A program made the translations under genes and the position numbers. From CAYNLK01 sp964398055 (GTDB taxonomy: Bacteria; Chloroflexota; Anaerolineae; 4572-78; J111), in assembly GCA_964398055.1 (NCBI GenBank), contig CAYNLK010000046.1:1-46516 (forward strand): a stretch of DNA of 46,516 bases, given 5' to 3'. Every line of letters starts with the position of its first letter. Within the stretch, counting starts at the first letter, position 1. The notes below the pieces were generated by a model. It saw nothing but the letters and a program-made list of their open reading frames with translations. It did no database searches and was not told the origin of the DNA. This document shows positions 23,912-31,706 of this stretch, in pieces.

Positions 23912-24912
23912 AGAGACCCCAATGATTTTGTTTTGTAGGTAGCCACGGCAATGAGGACGATAACCCCCAACATCAACTGCTGGTAAAAAATGTTAACCTG
24001 CATCAGGTTAAAAATGTTCCCCAGCAGGGTTAGCAGCAGCACTCCGCCCAGCGTGCCTATCAGCGAACCTCGCCCCCCATAAAGACTGATTCCACCCACC
24101 GCGGAGGCCACAATCGACTGGAAGGTCATCCCATCGGCGGCATTCGGGTCGCCAACACCGGTACGCGACAAGAGAAACAGACCGGCCAGGGCTGCAAAAA
24201 CGGAACTAATGATATACGCCGATACCAGCGTCCAGTTGACTCGAATAGCAGACAGCCGGGCGATCCGTTCCGAACCACCAACCGCATAGATATTACGTCC
24301 CGGCCGGGTACGGGTGAAAAAGAGCCACACTGCCAACCAAATGAACGCCATAACGATGACATTGATGGGGATACTACCAATTCTGGCGTCATACACGGTG
24401 AGATAGGCGTCGGGAATCCCGCGAATTGGCGTGGTTGAGATGGCCAGGTTGATGCCCCGCAGGATAAAAAAGGTGCCAAAGGTAATGATAAAGGGGACGG
24501 CATGGGTTCGGGTGATTAACAGGCCATTGATCCCACCCAAAATCGCCCCTATCCCAACCCCCAACAAAACCAGTGGCAATATCAACGCGGGATTGCTACC
24601 ATAGGCCGCAAAAATAGTCGCCACCACCAGGCCGACCAACCGGGCCACCATTTCAACGGATATATCCATTCCCCCGGTTAACAAAACCGCACTCTGTCCA
24701 ATGGCCAACAAGCCCAAGACGATTGATTGCCGCAGAATATTGAGTAAATTTGATGATCTTAAAAAGTTGTCCGAAAAGATTGAGGCTGTTGCGGCGAGCA
24801 GAATAATGATGGTATAAATCAAGAGAATGGGTCCGTTATTACGCACAAAGGTTGACCAGCGGCGGGAACGCGGCATCACGCCGGTTCCGACACTCTCAAA
24901 AGTTGTAGCCAT
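23908..24912 (-). CDS. RbsC/XylH-type ABC permease 1
   Basis: A 334-aa permease of the same family: I-G-Q-S-A-V-L-L-T-G-G-M-D-I-S-V, the coupling region Y-A-V-G-G-S-E-R-I-A-R-L-S-A-I and G-G-R-G-S-L-I-G-T. It begins 46 bp after the fused ATPase. Two distinct permeases of this type in tandem suggest a heterodimer, as in nucleoside and AI-2-type systems. Confidence 0.9.
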   Translation of the reverse strand: MATTFESVGTGVMPRSRRWSTFVRNNGPILLIYTIIILLAATASIFSDNFLRSSNLLNILRQSIVLGLLAIGQSAVLLTGGMDISVEMVARLVGLVVATIFAAYGSNPALILPLVLLGVGIGAILGGINGLLITRTHAVPFIITFGTFFILRGINLAISTTPIRGIPDAYLTVYDARIGSIPINVIVMAFIWLAVWLFFTRTRPGRNIYAVGGSERIARLSAIRVNWTLVSAYIISSVFAALAGLFLLSRTGVGDPNAADGMTFQSIVASAVGGISLYGGRGSLIGTLGGVLLLTLLGNIFNLMQVNIFYQQLMLGVIVLIAVATYKTKSLGSL

Positions 24913-24958
24913 AGTTCACCCTTTTAGTTTTGTTTTAACCGACAGACGCGTTTGCGTA

Positions 24959-26500
24959 TCAGGTAACAACAAGATCGGCGGTATCAGTTGCCGTGGCCAA
25001 ACGCATAATTGTCTCTTCCGAAAAGTCCTGCCGGACCAGTTCACCCGCCAGACGACCTTCATGGAACACAATAATTCGGTCGCACATACCAATCAATTCA
25101 GGCAATTCGGACGAAGCCATAATTATCCCAACACCCTGACGGGTGAGTTCACGAATGCGCGTATAGATTTCCACTTTGGCCCCAACGTCAATCCCACGGG
25201 TCGGTTCGTCAAATATGACCAGTTTGGGATTGGCCAGCAGCCACTTGCCAACCACGACTTTTTGCTGGTTGCCGCCACTCAAATTCTCAGCCAGGATCTT
25301 GGGGGCCGGCGGCCGAATATGGAGGTCGGCAATCGTATCATCGACGGCTTGCTTTTCAAGACCGGAACGCAGCACGCCCTGCCGCTCGAATTGAGGGAGA
25401 TTCGGCAACGCCAGGTTGAAGCGCATGGTTTGATTTAAAACTAAACCGAACGCTTTGCGGTCTTCCGGGATCAAAACCAGACCCACCTGGGCCGCGGCAG
25501 CCGGCGTGCGCGGCGCGGGCCGACCAAGATACAGCACCTGGCCCGATTTGATGTCAGCCAGTCCAACCAGAGACCGACAAACGGTGGTACGGCCGCTGCC
25601 GCCCAGGCCAGCCATGCCCACTACTTCACCGGCCCGAATCTGAAAGTTGATATCAAAAACTGTGTCCTCGACGCACAGATCGCGTACCTCAAGCAAAACA
25701 TCTTCCGGTTTATTGTCTGCGACTGGATACATATCAGTCAGCTCGCGTCCAACCATCAAGCGCACCAGTTCGGCGTCGTTCGTTTCGGCGACAGTTTTGG
25801 TCGCCATAACCTGACCATCTTTAAGAACCGTGACCCGGTCGGCCAGTTCAAAAATCTCATTGAGGCGATGTGAGATATAAATAATCCCCTGACCTTCATC
25901 GCGCAACGTTTTGATAACCGCAAAGAGACGATCTAGATCGCGGCTGGGGAGCACTGCCGACGGTTCGTCCATAATGAGGATACGGGCATTAAGCGCCAGA
26001 GCCTTGGCAATCTCAACGATTTGTTGTTCGCCAACAGTCAGGTCCTTGACCAATTCATTGGGGTTAATGTGCGTATGGGCTCCCAAACGCTCAAGCAAGT
26101 GGTAGGCTTGCCTGGCCCGTGCGGCTGTATCGATTAACCCAAAGCGTCTCATAGGCGGCGACGACAGGAAAATATTCTCTGCCACAGACATGTCCGGTAA
26201 GAGATTAAATTCCTGATAGACTGCGCCTATCCCCAGGCGGCGTGCTTGGGCGGGAGTTAAGCTATCACATTCAACCTCACCTATTTTAATTGTACCTGCA
26301 TCAGGGGTATAGGCGCCGGTGATGGTTTTGATCAGGGTAGATTTGCCCGCGCCATTCTCGCCGACAAGGGCGTGAATCTCACCCTCCTTGAGGTCAAACG
26401 ACACATTTGCCAAGGCGTGAGTGCCGCCAAAGGTCTTGTCAATTCCCTTGAGATAGAGAAGGGTTTTATTGGAGCGGACCGTGTTATTAACTGCTGTCAT
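24959..26500 (-). CDS. RbsA/MglA-type tandem ABC ATPase
   Basis: A 513-aa protein with two fused ABC domains. The first has Walker A G-E-N-G-A-G-K-S-T, signature L-T-V-G-E-Q-Q, and D-E-P-S-A-V-L. The second has the degenerate G-L-G-G-S-G-R-T-T loop, I-P-E-D-R-K, the signature L-S-G-G-N-Q-Q-K and D-E-P-T-R-G-I-D. This is the standard layout for monosaccharide and nucleoside importers. It lies 130 bp after the binding-protein gene, with hairpins in the gap. Confidence 0.93.
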   Translation of the reverse strand: MTAVNNTVRSNKTLLYLKGIDKTFGGTHALANVSFDLKEGEIHALVGENGAGKSTLIKTITGAYTPDAGTIKIGEVECDSLTPAQARRLGIGAVYQEFNLLPDMSVAENIFLSSPPMRRFGLIDTAARARQAYHLLERLGAHTHINPNELVKDLTVGEQQIVEIAKALALNARILIMDEPSAVLPSRDLDRLFAVIKTLRDEGQGIIYISHRLNEIFELADRVTVLKDGQVMATKTVAETNDAELVRLMVGRELTDMYPVADNKPEDVLLEVRDLCVEDTVFDINFQIRAGEVVGMAGLGGSGRTTVCRSLVGLADIKSGQVLYLGRPAPRTPAAAAQVGLVLIPEDRKAFGLVLNQTMRFNLALPNLPQFERQGVLRSGLEKQAVDDTIADLHIRPPAPKILAENLSGGNQQKVVVGKWLLANPKLVIFDEPTRGIDVGAKVEIYTRIRELTRQGVGIIMASSELPELIGMCDRIIVFHEGRLAGELVRQDFSEETIMRLATATDTADLVVT

Positions 26501-26527
26501 TGTGTTTTACCTGATATATCGGGCGTC

Positions 26528-26618
26528 CAACATCTTAGGTAGGGGGCAGCGGTGCGATCGCGCCCTACAATGTTGCTGGGATACAAACCTGCCGGGTCAA
26601 TTGGCCCGGCAGGTTTGT
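26528..26618 (-). other. Two intercistronic hairpins between binding protein and ATPase genes
   Basis: One hairpin (26528-26575) combines CAACAT/ATGTTG outer arms with GTAGGG/CCCTAC inner arms. The other (26583-26596 with 26605-26618) is a perfect 14-bp stem just after the binding-protein stop. Neither is followed by a T run on the minus strand. Such hairpins often stabilise the upstream binding-protein mRNA relative to the transporter genes. Confidence 0.6.
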
Positions 26619-26630
26619 TAGTTCAGAGGT

Positions 26631-29039
26631 TTACTTGCGCTCGAATCCTCCCTGAATGTAGTACTGGACATCTACCGTAGCGGGGGGGATAAAGTCATCG
26701 TTCAGTTCAGGCACATACCACTGCTCAAAACTGGTATGGTCATACGGGTCTGCGCCGTCCATCAGCGTGCGCAAGCTGATGAACTTGGTGACTTCTTTGC
26801 CTTGCAGGATGTCAACTGCGGTCTGGAGGCAGTACTTGGACATCGAAGGCGGATCCGGGGAACCGACGAACTCGTAATTGTACTGCTTGGCCAGGCGCAG
26901 GAAGCCGTTCGGCACGTTAACCATGCCAAACTTGGGCGGAGTTACCCCGGCATCTTCAAAGGCCAGGCCCGCGCCCAGAGCCATTTCACCGCCGCCGGCC
27001 CATACACCGTCGATCTGCGGGTTGGCAGCCATGATGGCTTCCATCTTCTGCTTGGCGGTGGCAATATTCCACTGAGCGTATTCGGTGGCGATGATCTCGA
27101 TATCAGGGTAATTGCTAAGCGCGTCTAACGCCGCGGCCTGCCAGGTTTCGGTTGAGTCCACTCCGGCAATGCCGTTGAAGACCACCACTTTACCTTTACC
27201 GCCCATCAACTCGGCCAAACCAATGCCCGACTTATAGGCCACTTCGTAGAAGTCAATATCTACGCGTGAGGTGAAATCTTCGCCTTCAATCCCGTTGGCG
27301 CAGAGAACCACCGGGATGCCGGCGTCCACAGCCCGCTTGATTACCGTCGTCGAGGCGGCCCGACCTAACGGTTCAACCACGATCGCATGGGGCTGTTGGG
27401 TAGTGAAATTCTCAATGTCGCTGATCTGTTGGTTGGCGTCATTTGTCACGGCGGTAAGTAAGGGTTGTGACAGTATACCTGCCTCCAGCAGTTCTTTGCC
27501 ATAGGCATCGATAGTGACGTTGTAGGTGTTACCCCAACCATTGCTGGAGTCCTGCTGCGACACGGCAATCACATACGGGCCTTCCGTGGCATACAGGGAT
27601 ACGTCAACCGGGGTGGCCGCATCTTTCAAAATGGCTTGGGAGTAATCCGAGGCCAGCGCCGCGGCGTTGACCTCTGGGCTGTTGATGATGTCCATGATAC
27701 CTGAGGCGGCTGGAGCAGGGGCCTCAACAGCCTCCCCTGTCAGGGCGCCCGCTCTGGCATCCCAACCCGGAACAGGCCAAACCGGCTTGGCCGCAGCAAA
27801 CTCCTCCGGCCAGACCGCAACCATTTGGCCATCCTGCCACTGAGCGATGACCGACGCAGATTCTTTCAACCGCCCTTTCTCATCGAATGAAGCTTGCGGC
27901 CACTGGAAGCCCCACTTACCCTCGCCTTCGGTGAAGGTGGCGGTGCGCAGCGCTTCGGCCAATGCTTTCGGATCGGTGGAGCAGGCTACTTCTAGGGCAT
28001 CGGCCAGCAGCCAGGTGGAGGCATAGGTGGTATTGTAAGTACCGCCCAGGTCCTGGCCGGTATATTCCTTGAATTTGGTCTTGAGTTCTTCGCTAACGTT
28101 CAGAGCACTGACCGGCGCAAAGTCCTGGGTGATGAGGATGCCATCGGCCACATCGGCGCCGGCTTCATTGAGGAAGAAGGTGCTGCCAAAACCGGAACCC
28201 AGCGTGATGATCCCCATCTTGGGATAGTAACCTTGCTCTTTGGCCTGCTTGGCCATCTGCGGCGCCTGGTTGTTACCCAGCGCGAACCATACGTCCGGAT
28301 CGGCCTGCTTAACCCGCAAAATGGTATCGGTAAAGTCCTGGGCATTGCCTTCATAAGTGAAATGCGCCAGAAGTTCAATCCCCTCAGCTTCCAGGGCCTT
28401 CTCCCAAACCTCGCCCACTTCCGCACCAAAAGTGAAGTTTGGCACGGTAATTACGGCTGTTTTGGCCCCTTGCTCTTTGGCCCAGGCGGCGTCGTCGGCG
28501 CCCCATTGCTGCAAGGTGGACACGGTCTGGAACACGTATTTGAGACCGCGATCCGTGATTAACCCGTCCAGGGCATTGGGCACAATGTAGGGTACCTCAT
28601 ACCGTTCGGAAATTTCCGAAGCAGGTAGCGTGGTTCCACTGAGCGCCGAACCCATCACCGCTATCACACCTTCCTGGGTGATCAGCCGTTCCATCTCTGA
28701 GTTACCGGCTTCGGCTTTGCCCTGGGTGTCACCCTTAACCAGTTCCAACTTGGCGCCGCCAAGACACTTGATGCCCCCGGCAGCGTTGATCTCATCAATC
28801 GCCAACTGGTGGGATTTGATGTAGGGATCGCCGGCCCAGCCCGCATCGGGTCCGGTCAACGGATACAAGGCGCCCACTTTAATCACTCCAACACTTGCGG
28901 GGGCGGCTGGCTCTTGAGCCGCTGGTTGCTCCGCTGCCGGAGCTTCAGCAGCCGGCTGCGGAGCCGCCGCCTGCTGGCAGGCCGTAAATAGACTCAAGAG
29001 CAGCACCAGGGTCAAAATTGTCCATAGATTTCTCTTCAC
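26631..29039 (-). CDS. Fused two-domain ABC substrate-binding lipoprotein (LivK-type + RbsB-type)
   Basis: An 802-aa secreted lipoprotein. The signal peptide ends in a lipobox L-F-T-A-C with Cys21, followed by an A/P/E/Q-rich tether to about residue 50. Residues about 52-425 are a complete LivK/Peripla_BP_6 domain (V-G-A-L-Y-P-L-T-G-P start, D-E-I-N-A-A-G-G-I). A linker to about 485 is followed by a complete RbsB/Peripla_BP_4 domain (Y-V-I-A-V-S-Q-Q-D-S-S-N-G-W, V-E-P-L-G, D-A-G-I-P-V-V, G-V-W-A-G-G-G-E-M). Each type is normally a separate protein of about 350-400 aa. Downstream genes encode both matching transporters, so one lipoprotein may serve two channels. GTG start at 29039 with GGAGG 5 nt upstream; the reading from 29051 is less likely. 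Confidence 0.88.
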   Translation of the reverse strand: MKRNLWTILTLVLLLSLFTACQQAAAPQPAAEAPAAEQPAAQEPAAPASVGVIKVGALYPLTGPDAGWAGDPYIKSHQLAIDEINAAGGIKCLGGAKLELVKGDTQGKAEAGNSEMERLITQEGVIAVMGSALSGTTLPASEISERYEVPYIVPNALDGLITDRGLKYVFQTVSTLQQWGADDAAWAKEQGAKTAVITVPNFTFGAEVGEVWEKALEAEGIELLAHFTYEGNAQDFTDTILRVKQADPDVWFALGNNQAPQMAKQAKEQGYYPKMGIITLGSGFGSTFFLNEAGADVADGILITQDFAPVSALNVSEELKTKFKEYTGQDLGGTYNTTYASTWLLADALEVACSTDPKALAEALRTATFTEGEGKWGFQWPQASFDEKGRLKESASVIAQWQDGQMVAVWPEEFAAAKPVWPVPGWDARAGALTGEAVEAPAPAASGIMDIINSPEVNAAALASDYSQAILKDAATPVDVSLYATEGPYVIAVSQQDSSNGWGNTYNVTIDAYGKELLEAGILSQPLLTAVTNDANQQISDIENFTTQQPHAIVVEPLGRAASTTVIKRAVDAGIPVVLCANGIEGEDFTSRVDIDFYEVAYKSGIGLAELMGGKGKVVVFNGIAGVDSTETWQAAALDALSNYPDIEIIATEYAQWNIATAKQKMEAIMAANPQIDGVWAGGGEMALGAGLAFEDAGVTPPKFGMVNVPNGFLRLAKQYNYEFVGSPDPPSMSKYCLQTAVDILQGKEVTKFISLRTLMDGADPYDHTSFEQWYVPELNDDFIPPATVDVQYYIQGGFERK

Positions 29040-29095
29040 GATATCCTCCACTTAATTAAAATTTTTGTTTGGACGTTAAAATTTGAAAACAACAT
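29036..29095 (-). CDS. Possible 19-codon leader peptide coupled to the binding protein
   Basis: A short ATG-initiated reading (begins MLFSNF) whose TGA overlaps the GTG start of the binding-protein gene. A GGAGG lies 20 nt upstream of its ATG, farther than usual. No similarity is recognised. It could be a coupling leader or chance. Confidence 0.25.
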   Translation of the reverse strand: MLFSNFNVQTKILIKWRIS

Positions 29096-29426
29096 CAGTT
29101 TGGTTCGAGAGATCACCTCCTTTATATCGTTTTTGGTCATTTTTTCACAAATACACCGCAATTGATTTGACCCTTTGAGCTTACATTTTGGCATTGTGTT
29201 AAGCGGTGATGGCGAGTAAATAGTGCTAAGGTTTACCTTTCTTGGAGGGATTTCACCTCCTTCTCGCTAAATATCGGGCAATTTAAATGGAGTAAATAGC
29301 TTTATTGGGGAAAAACAGAGCAGTAGATTTGCAGAAAAGCCATTGATCACCATTGATAACTTCTCTTAACAAGTCCGCAAGAGGCTTAGATAACCTGTGC
29401 ACTATGCCGGATGACCTTTAGTCCAC
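29040..29426 (-). promoter_or_regulatory. Long structured leader of the transporter operon
   Basis: About 385 nt separate the predicted transcription start at operator D from the binding-protein start, against 35-85 nt at the other three copies. The leader contains two strong Shine-Dalgarno-like words without well-placed starts. On the minus strand these are AAGGAGGTGA (29262-29253), facing a CCTCC that can fold onto it, and AAAGGAGGTGATC (29123-29111), fully complementary to the 16S rRNA 3' tail. I recognise no known riboswitch class. Post-transcriptional control is suspected. Confidence 0.5.
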
Positions 29427-29488
29427 AATCTAATCTATCATAAAACCAGTAAAGGAGTCATAAAGATAGCATAAAGAAAGCATAAAGA
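29415..29488 (-). promoter_or_regulatory. Operator D: four 11-bp-spaced boxes, -10 and shared start motif
   Basis: Plus-strand boxes TAAAGG (29450), TAAAGA (29461), TAAAGA (29472) and TAAAGA (29483) are exactly 11 bp apart. The candidate minus-strand -10 (TAT-GATAGA, hexamer 29439-29434) lies 10 nt from the last box. CCTTTAGTCCAC (29415-29426) repeats the 12-nt word of operator B at nearly the same distance. It drives the transporter operon. Confidence 0.85.
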
Positions 29489-29620
29489 CGAAGATACCGG
29501 CCAGGGGAATACAGGGGTAGTAAGCCAAGCTACCGCAGAAGTTATGACGAAGGTGTTTACCGGTAGCGCTTTCGGTCGCGGAGAACTGCTATTGATGTTC
29601 AGAAAAGTTTCTTGAATTTT

Positions 29621-29676
29621 GTAGGGGCGAACCCTTGTGGTCGCCCCATTGGGCAGGCACAAGGCGCTGCCCCTAC
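29621..29676. repeat. GTAGGGGC palindromic repeat
   Basis: GTAGGGGC at 29621 and GCCCCTAC ending at 29676 bound a 56-bp stretch with internal complementarity. Related GTAGGG/CCCTAC-bounded sequences occur inside the MITE at 29689-29801 and in the gap at 26540-26568. No target duplication is evident. Confidence 0.6.
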
Positions 29677-29679
29677 CCA

Positions 29680-29810
29680 AAAACATTAGGGTGTGACCAA
29701 TTTCAGTTGTAGGGGCGTTCGGCGAACGCCCAAATTGGGCCAACTAACCAGGGCGAATGCCATTCGTCCCTACATTAAAAAAACTCATTTTGGTCACACC
29801 CAAAACATTA
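29680..29810. mobile_element. MITE-like element 1 with 9-bp target duplication
   Basis: The element spans 29689-29801 (113 bp). Its left end GGGTGTGACCAATTTCAGTT and the complement of its right end (GGGTGTGACCAAAATGAGTT) match at 17 of 20 positions. It is flanked by perfect direct repeats AAAACATTA at 29680-29688 and 29802-29810. There is no coding capacity. The interior holds a GTAGGGGCG-type repeat. A second copy with the same ends lies at 33172-33311. Confidence 0.88.
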
Positions 29811-29856
29811 TCTGAATGTCTATAGAAAGTGTTACAGAAATGAGGCTTTTTGTGTT

Positions 29857-30009
29857 TTATGAGATGGTCTCTATTTGAGTCTGGTTGCGTACCAAATGTA
29901 TCCCACCGCAATAACTGGGGTCAGCCGCCAGATGTTCCGGTGGAACGATCAACACAGACTCACCATTGTTCAGTAAATAGTCCTGGCTGGCAATCAGTTT
30001 ATGCCGCAT
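29857..30009 (-). pseudogene. C-terminal remnant of a carbamate kinase (50 codons, possibly translated)
   Basis: The minus-strand reading R-H-K-L-I-A-S-Q-D-Y-L-L followed by G-E-S-V-L-I-V-P-P-E-H-L aligns with the C-terminus of carbamate kinase 2 (R-A-K-L-L-A-S-Q-L-F-L and G-Q-S-V-L-I-V-S-P-E-Q-L). Similarity continues a few residues upstream of the ATG (N-L-E-D-S versus D-L-A-E-S). Between here and the response-regulator stop, another frame has a hydrophobic stretch that may be older kinase sequence. GGAGG lies 5 nt upstream of the ATG, so a 50-aa peptide could be made. It is most simply a decayed fourth carbamate kinase gene. Confidence 0.7.
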
Positions 30010-30141
30010 GGAATCCTCCAGATTGGGTAATGAGGGGGGCGTTTGGCAGGGTTATTCGGGGAATAACGTTTGATGCAGCACATTGACCAAAAGCAATGAG
30101 GCAACTAACCAATCTGCCGCGATCGATTTACCAGGCAATGG

Positions 30142-30846
30142 CTAATCTTTGGCAAAACGGTACCCGACGCCGGGTTCGGTTAGAATATAAGTTGGGCGCA
30201 ACGGATCAACCTCGATCTTGCGGCGCAATTGGGAGATAAAAACGCGCAGATATTCCCGCTCATCGCCATATTCCGGTCCCCAGATGGACTGCAGCAGATT
30301 GCGGTGAGTCATCACTTTGCCACCATTCTTGGCCAGATAATGGAGCAATTCGTATTCCGTTGGGGTCAGATGGATTTCTTCACCTTTGATATTTACGCGG
30401 CGAGACTCGGTATCAATCAGCAAATCTCCCGAAAGAATAACATTATTCTGACTCAGTGCGCCGGTGCGATAGGTGGCCCAACGCCTCAAGGCAGATCTAA
30501 CCCTGGCCAGAAATTCGCCCATATTAAAGGGCTTGACCTGATAATCATCAGCCCCCAAATCCAGCGCTTCAATCTTAATTGTTTCCGACCCCACGGTAGA
30601 AAGAACAATAATTGGGGCGTGGCTGAGTTCACGAACCTGGCGACAGATAGTTAATCCGTCAATTTGCGACATCTTGAAATCTAGATCAAGGATATAGAGG
30701 TCAAATTCGATACAACAGACCATATCATATGCCTCTTGGTCATCCAAAGCAATTGAAACCTCATAACCTCTATTGACCAAATTTCGGCGTAAGGTCCGCA
30801 AAATATTTGGTTCCTCACCAATGAGCAGAATTTTGGCTGAATTCAT
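30142..30846 (-). CDS. OmpR/KdpE-family response regulator
   Basis: A 234-aa two-domain regulator. The receiver has the acidic pair E11-E12, phospho-acceptor Asp54 (Y-I-L-D-L), an S/T switch position (V-L-S-T, about 81-84) and Lys109 in V-K-P-F. The C-terminal winged helix has L-T-P-T-E-Y-E-L-L and R-V-F-I-S-Q-L-R-R-K-I, ending G-V-G-Y-R-F. All phosphorylation residues appear intact. The family binds direct repeats spaced about 11 bp, matching operators A-D. The gene is last of a three-gene series behind a carbamate-kinase-like gene and a degenerate sensor gene, which suggests it regulates this cluster (inference). Confidence 0.9.
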   Translation of the reverse strand: MNSAKILLIGEEPNILRTLRRNLVNRGYEVSIALDDQEAYDMVCCIEFDLYILDLDFKMSQIDGLTICRQVRELSHAPIIVLSTVGSETIKIEALDLGADDYQVKPFNMGEFLARVRSALRRWATYRTGALSQNNVILSGDLLIDTESRRVNIKGEEIHLTPTEYELLHYLAKNGGKVMTHRNLLQSIWGPEYGDEREYLRVFISQLRRKIEVDPLRPTYILTEPGVGYRFAKD

Positions 30847-30857
30847 CTTGATCTTTA

Positions 30858-31652
30858 CTAGCTCAGCACGGCTGCAGGTATTGTCAGCCGCAAAACCACT
30901 TTTCCTGTTTCACCCGTTTGCACATCGAGCTGAATATTTTGCAAACGGAAAATACGGGAGGCCGTAAATAGTTTCAATAACTTTTCCCGGGAGAGCGACA
31001 ACAGATTACCATCTGTCAATAACTCCTCAAATTGATCCTCACCAAGATAACCGATAGCCGTTCCTATCGTCTCCGGGATGGCCTTGATGTCCAACAACCA
31101 ACACTCCTTAGACTCTACCGCCAGTAGTTCAATTTGGGCCGAGGGCGGTTCCGGTTCGATCAGAACTTCAAGCAACAGTCTTAAGGCGACAGCCAGATAA
31201 CCGTAGTCCACAAAAACAGGCCCTCCTTCCGGCGGAAAATCAGTTACAAGCTGGGAGCCTAAAGCGACTGTATCGACCACGGTTGAGAGTATTTCTTGCA
31301 GAGCGTGGGGTTCCGGTTTCATTTCCAGACTGTCGGCTTCGGACCTGAAAGCCAACATCATGAGTATGATCAGGTTCGACCCTTGATCCACACTTTCATC
31401 GATCGTCTCCAAAAATTCATGTTGGGTCGATCCATCCCAAAAAATATCGTAATCAAGCAAACTGGATACGGCTGCCTTAATAGAGGTCGAAGATGCCTGT
31501 AATTTCTGGCTGATTTCGGCCAGCAAACTCCACATCGCTCGATTCCTGGCCCTCGACTCAGCCAGTTGACGGCGTAAATCCATAACCTGTTTCTGCAAAT
31601 CCTCAAGGGTTATAGGTGTTGATGAAAAATTTTGCTCTTCAGTCATAACCAT
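30858..31652 (-). CDS. Histidine-kinase-like protein without phospho-acceptor His (pseudokinase)
   Basis: A 264-aa soluble protein: an N-terminal coiled-coil-like region (about 15-40), a dimerisation-helix region (about 40-120), then a diverged ATPase-like domain. The segment E-I-S-Q-K-L-Q-A-S-S-T-S-I-K aligns with the kinase H-box S-H-E-L-R-T-P-L-T-S-I-K, with Gln49 in place of His. The N-box Asn and the glycine boxes of the ATPase domain are not recognisable. It therefore probably cannot phosphorylate itself and may act as a scaffold or allosteric partner of the adjacent response regulator, whose start is 11 bp downstream. Start at the ATG at 31652 with AGGA; an earlier TTG is less likely. 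Confidence 0.7.
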   Translation of the reverse strand: MVMTEEQNFSSTPITLEDLQKQVMDLRRQLAESRARNRAMWSLLAEISQKLQASSTSIKAAVSSLLDYDIFWDGSTQHEFLETIDESVDQGSNLIILMMLAFRSEADSLEMKPEPHALQEILSTVVDTVALGSQLVTDFPPEGGPVFVDYGYLAVALRLLLEVLIEPEPPSAQIELLAVESKECWLLDIKAIPETIGTAIGYLGEDQFEELLTDGNLLSLSREKLLKLFTASRIFRLQNIQLDVQTGETGKVVLRLTIPAAVLS

Positions 31653-31706
31653 ATTTTTCCTGTAAAGCTGAATGTAGTCGATCTTTGCCAATGCGTAGCG
31701 CCGCCA

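Noticed and set aside
29438..29743. 101-codon minus-strand open frame
   Set aside because: It runs through operator D, a palindromic repeat and part of the MITE; no start signal and no recognisable protein features.
29850..30086. 78-codon plus-strand open frame
   Set aside because: It lies opposite the carbamate kinase remnant, whose minus-strand reading has clear similarity.
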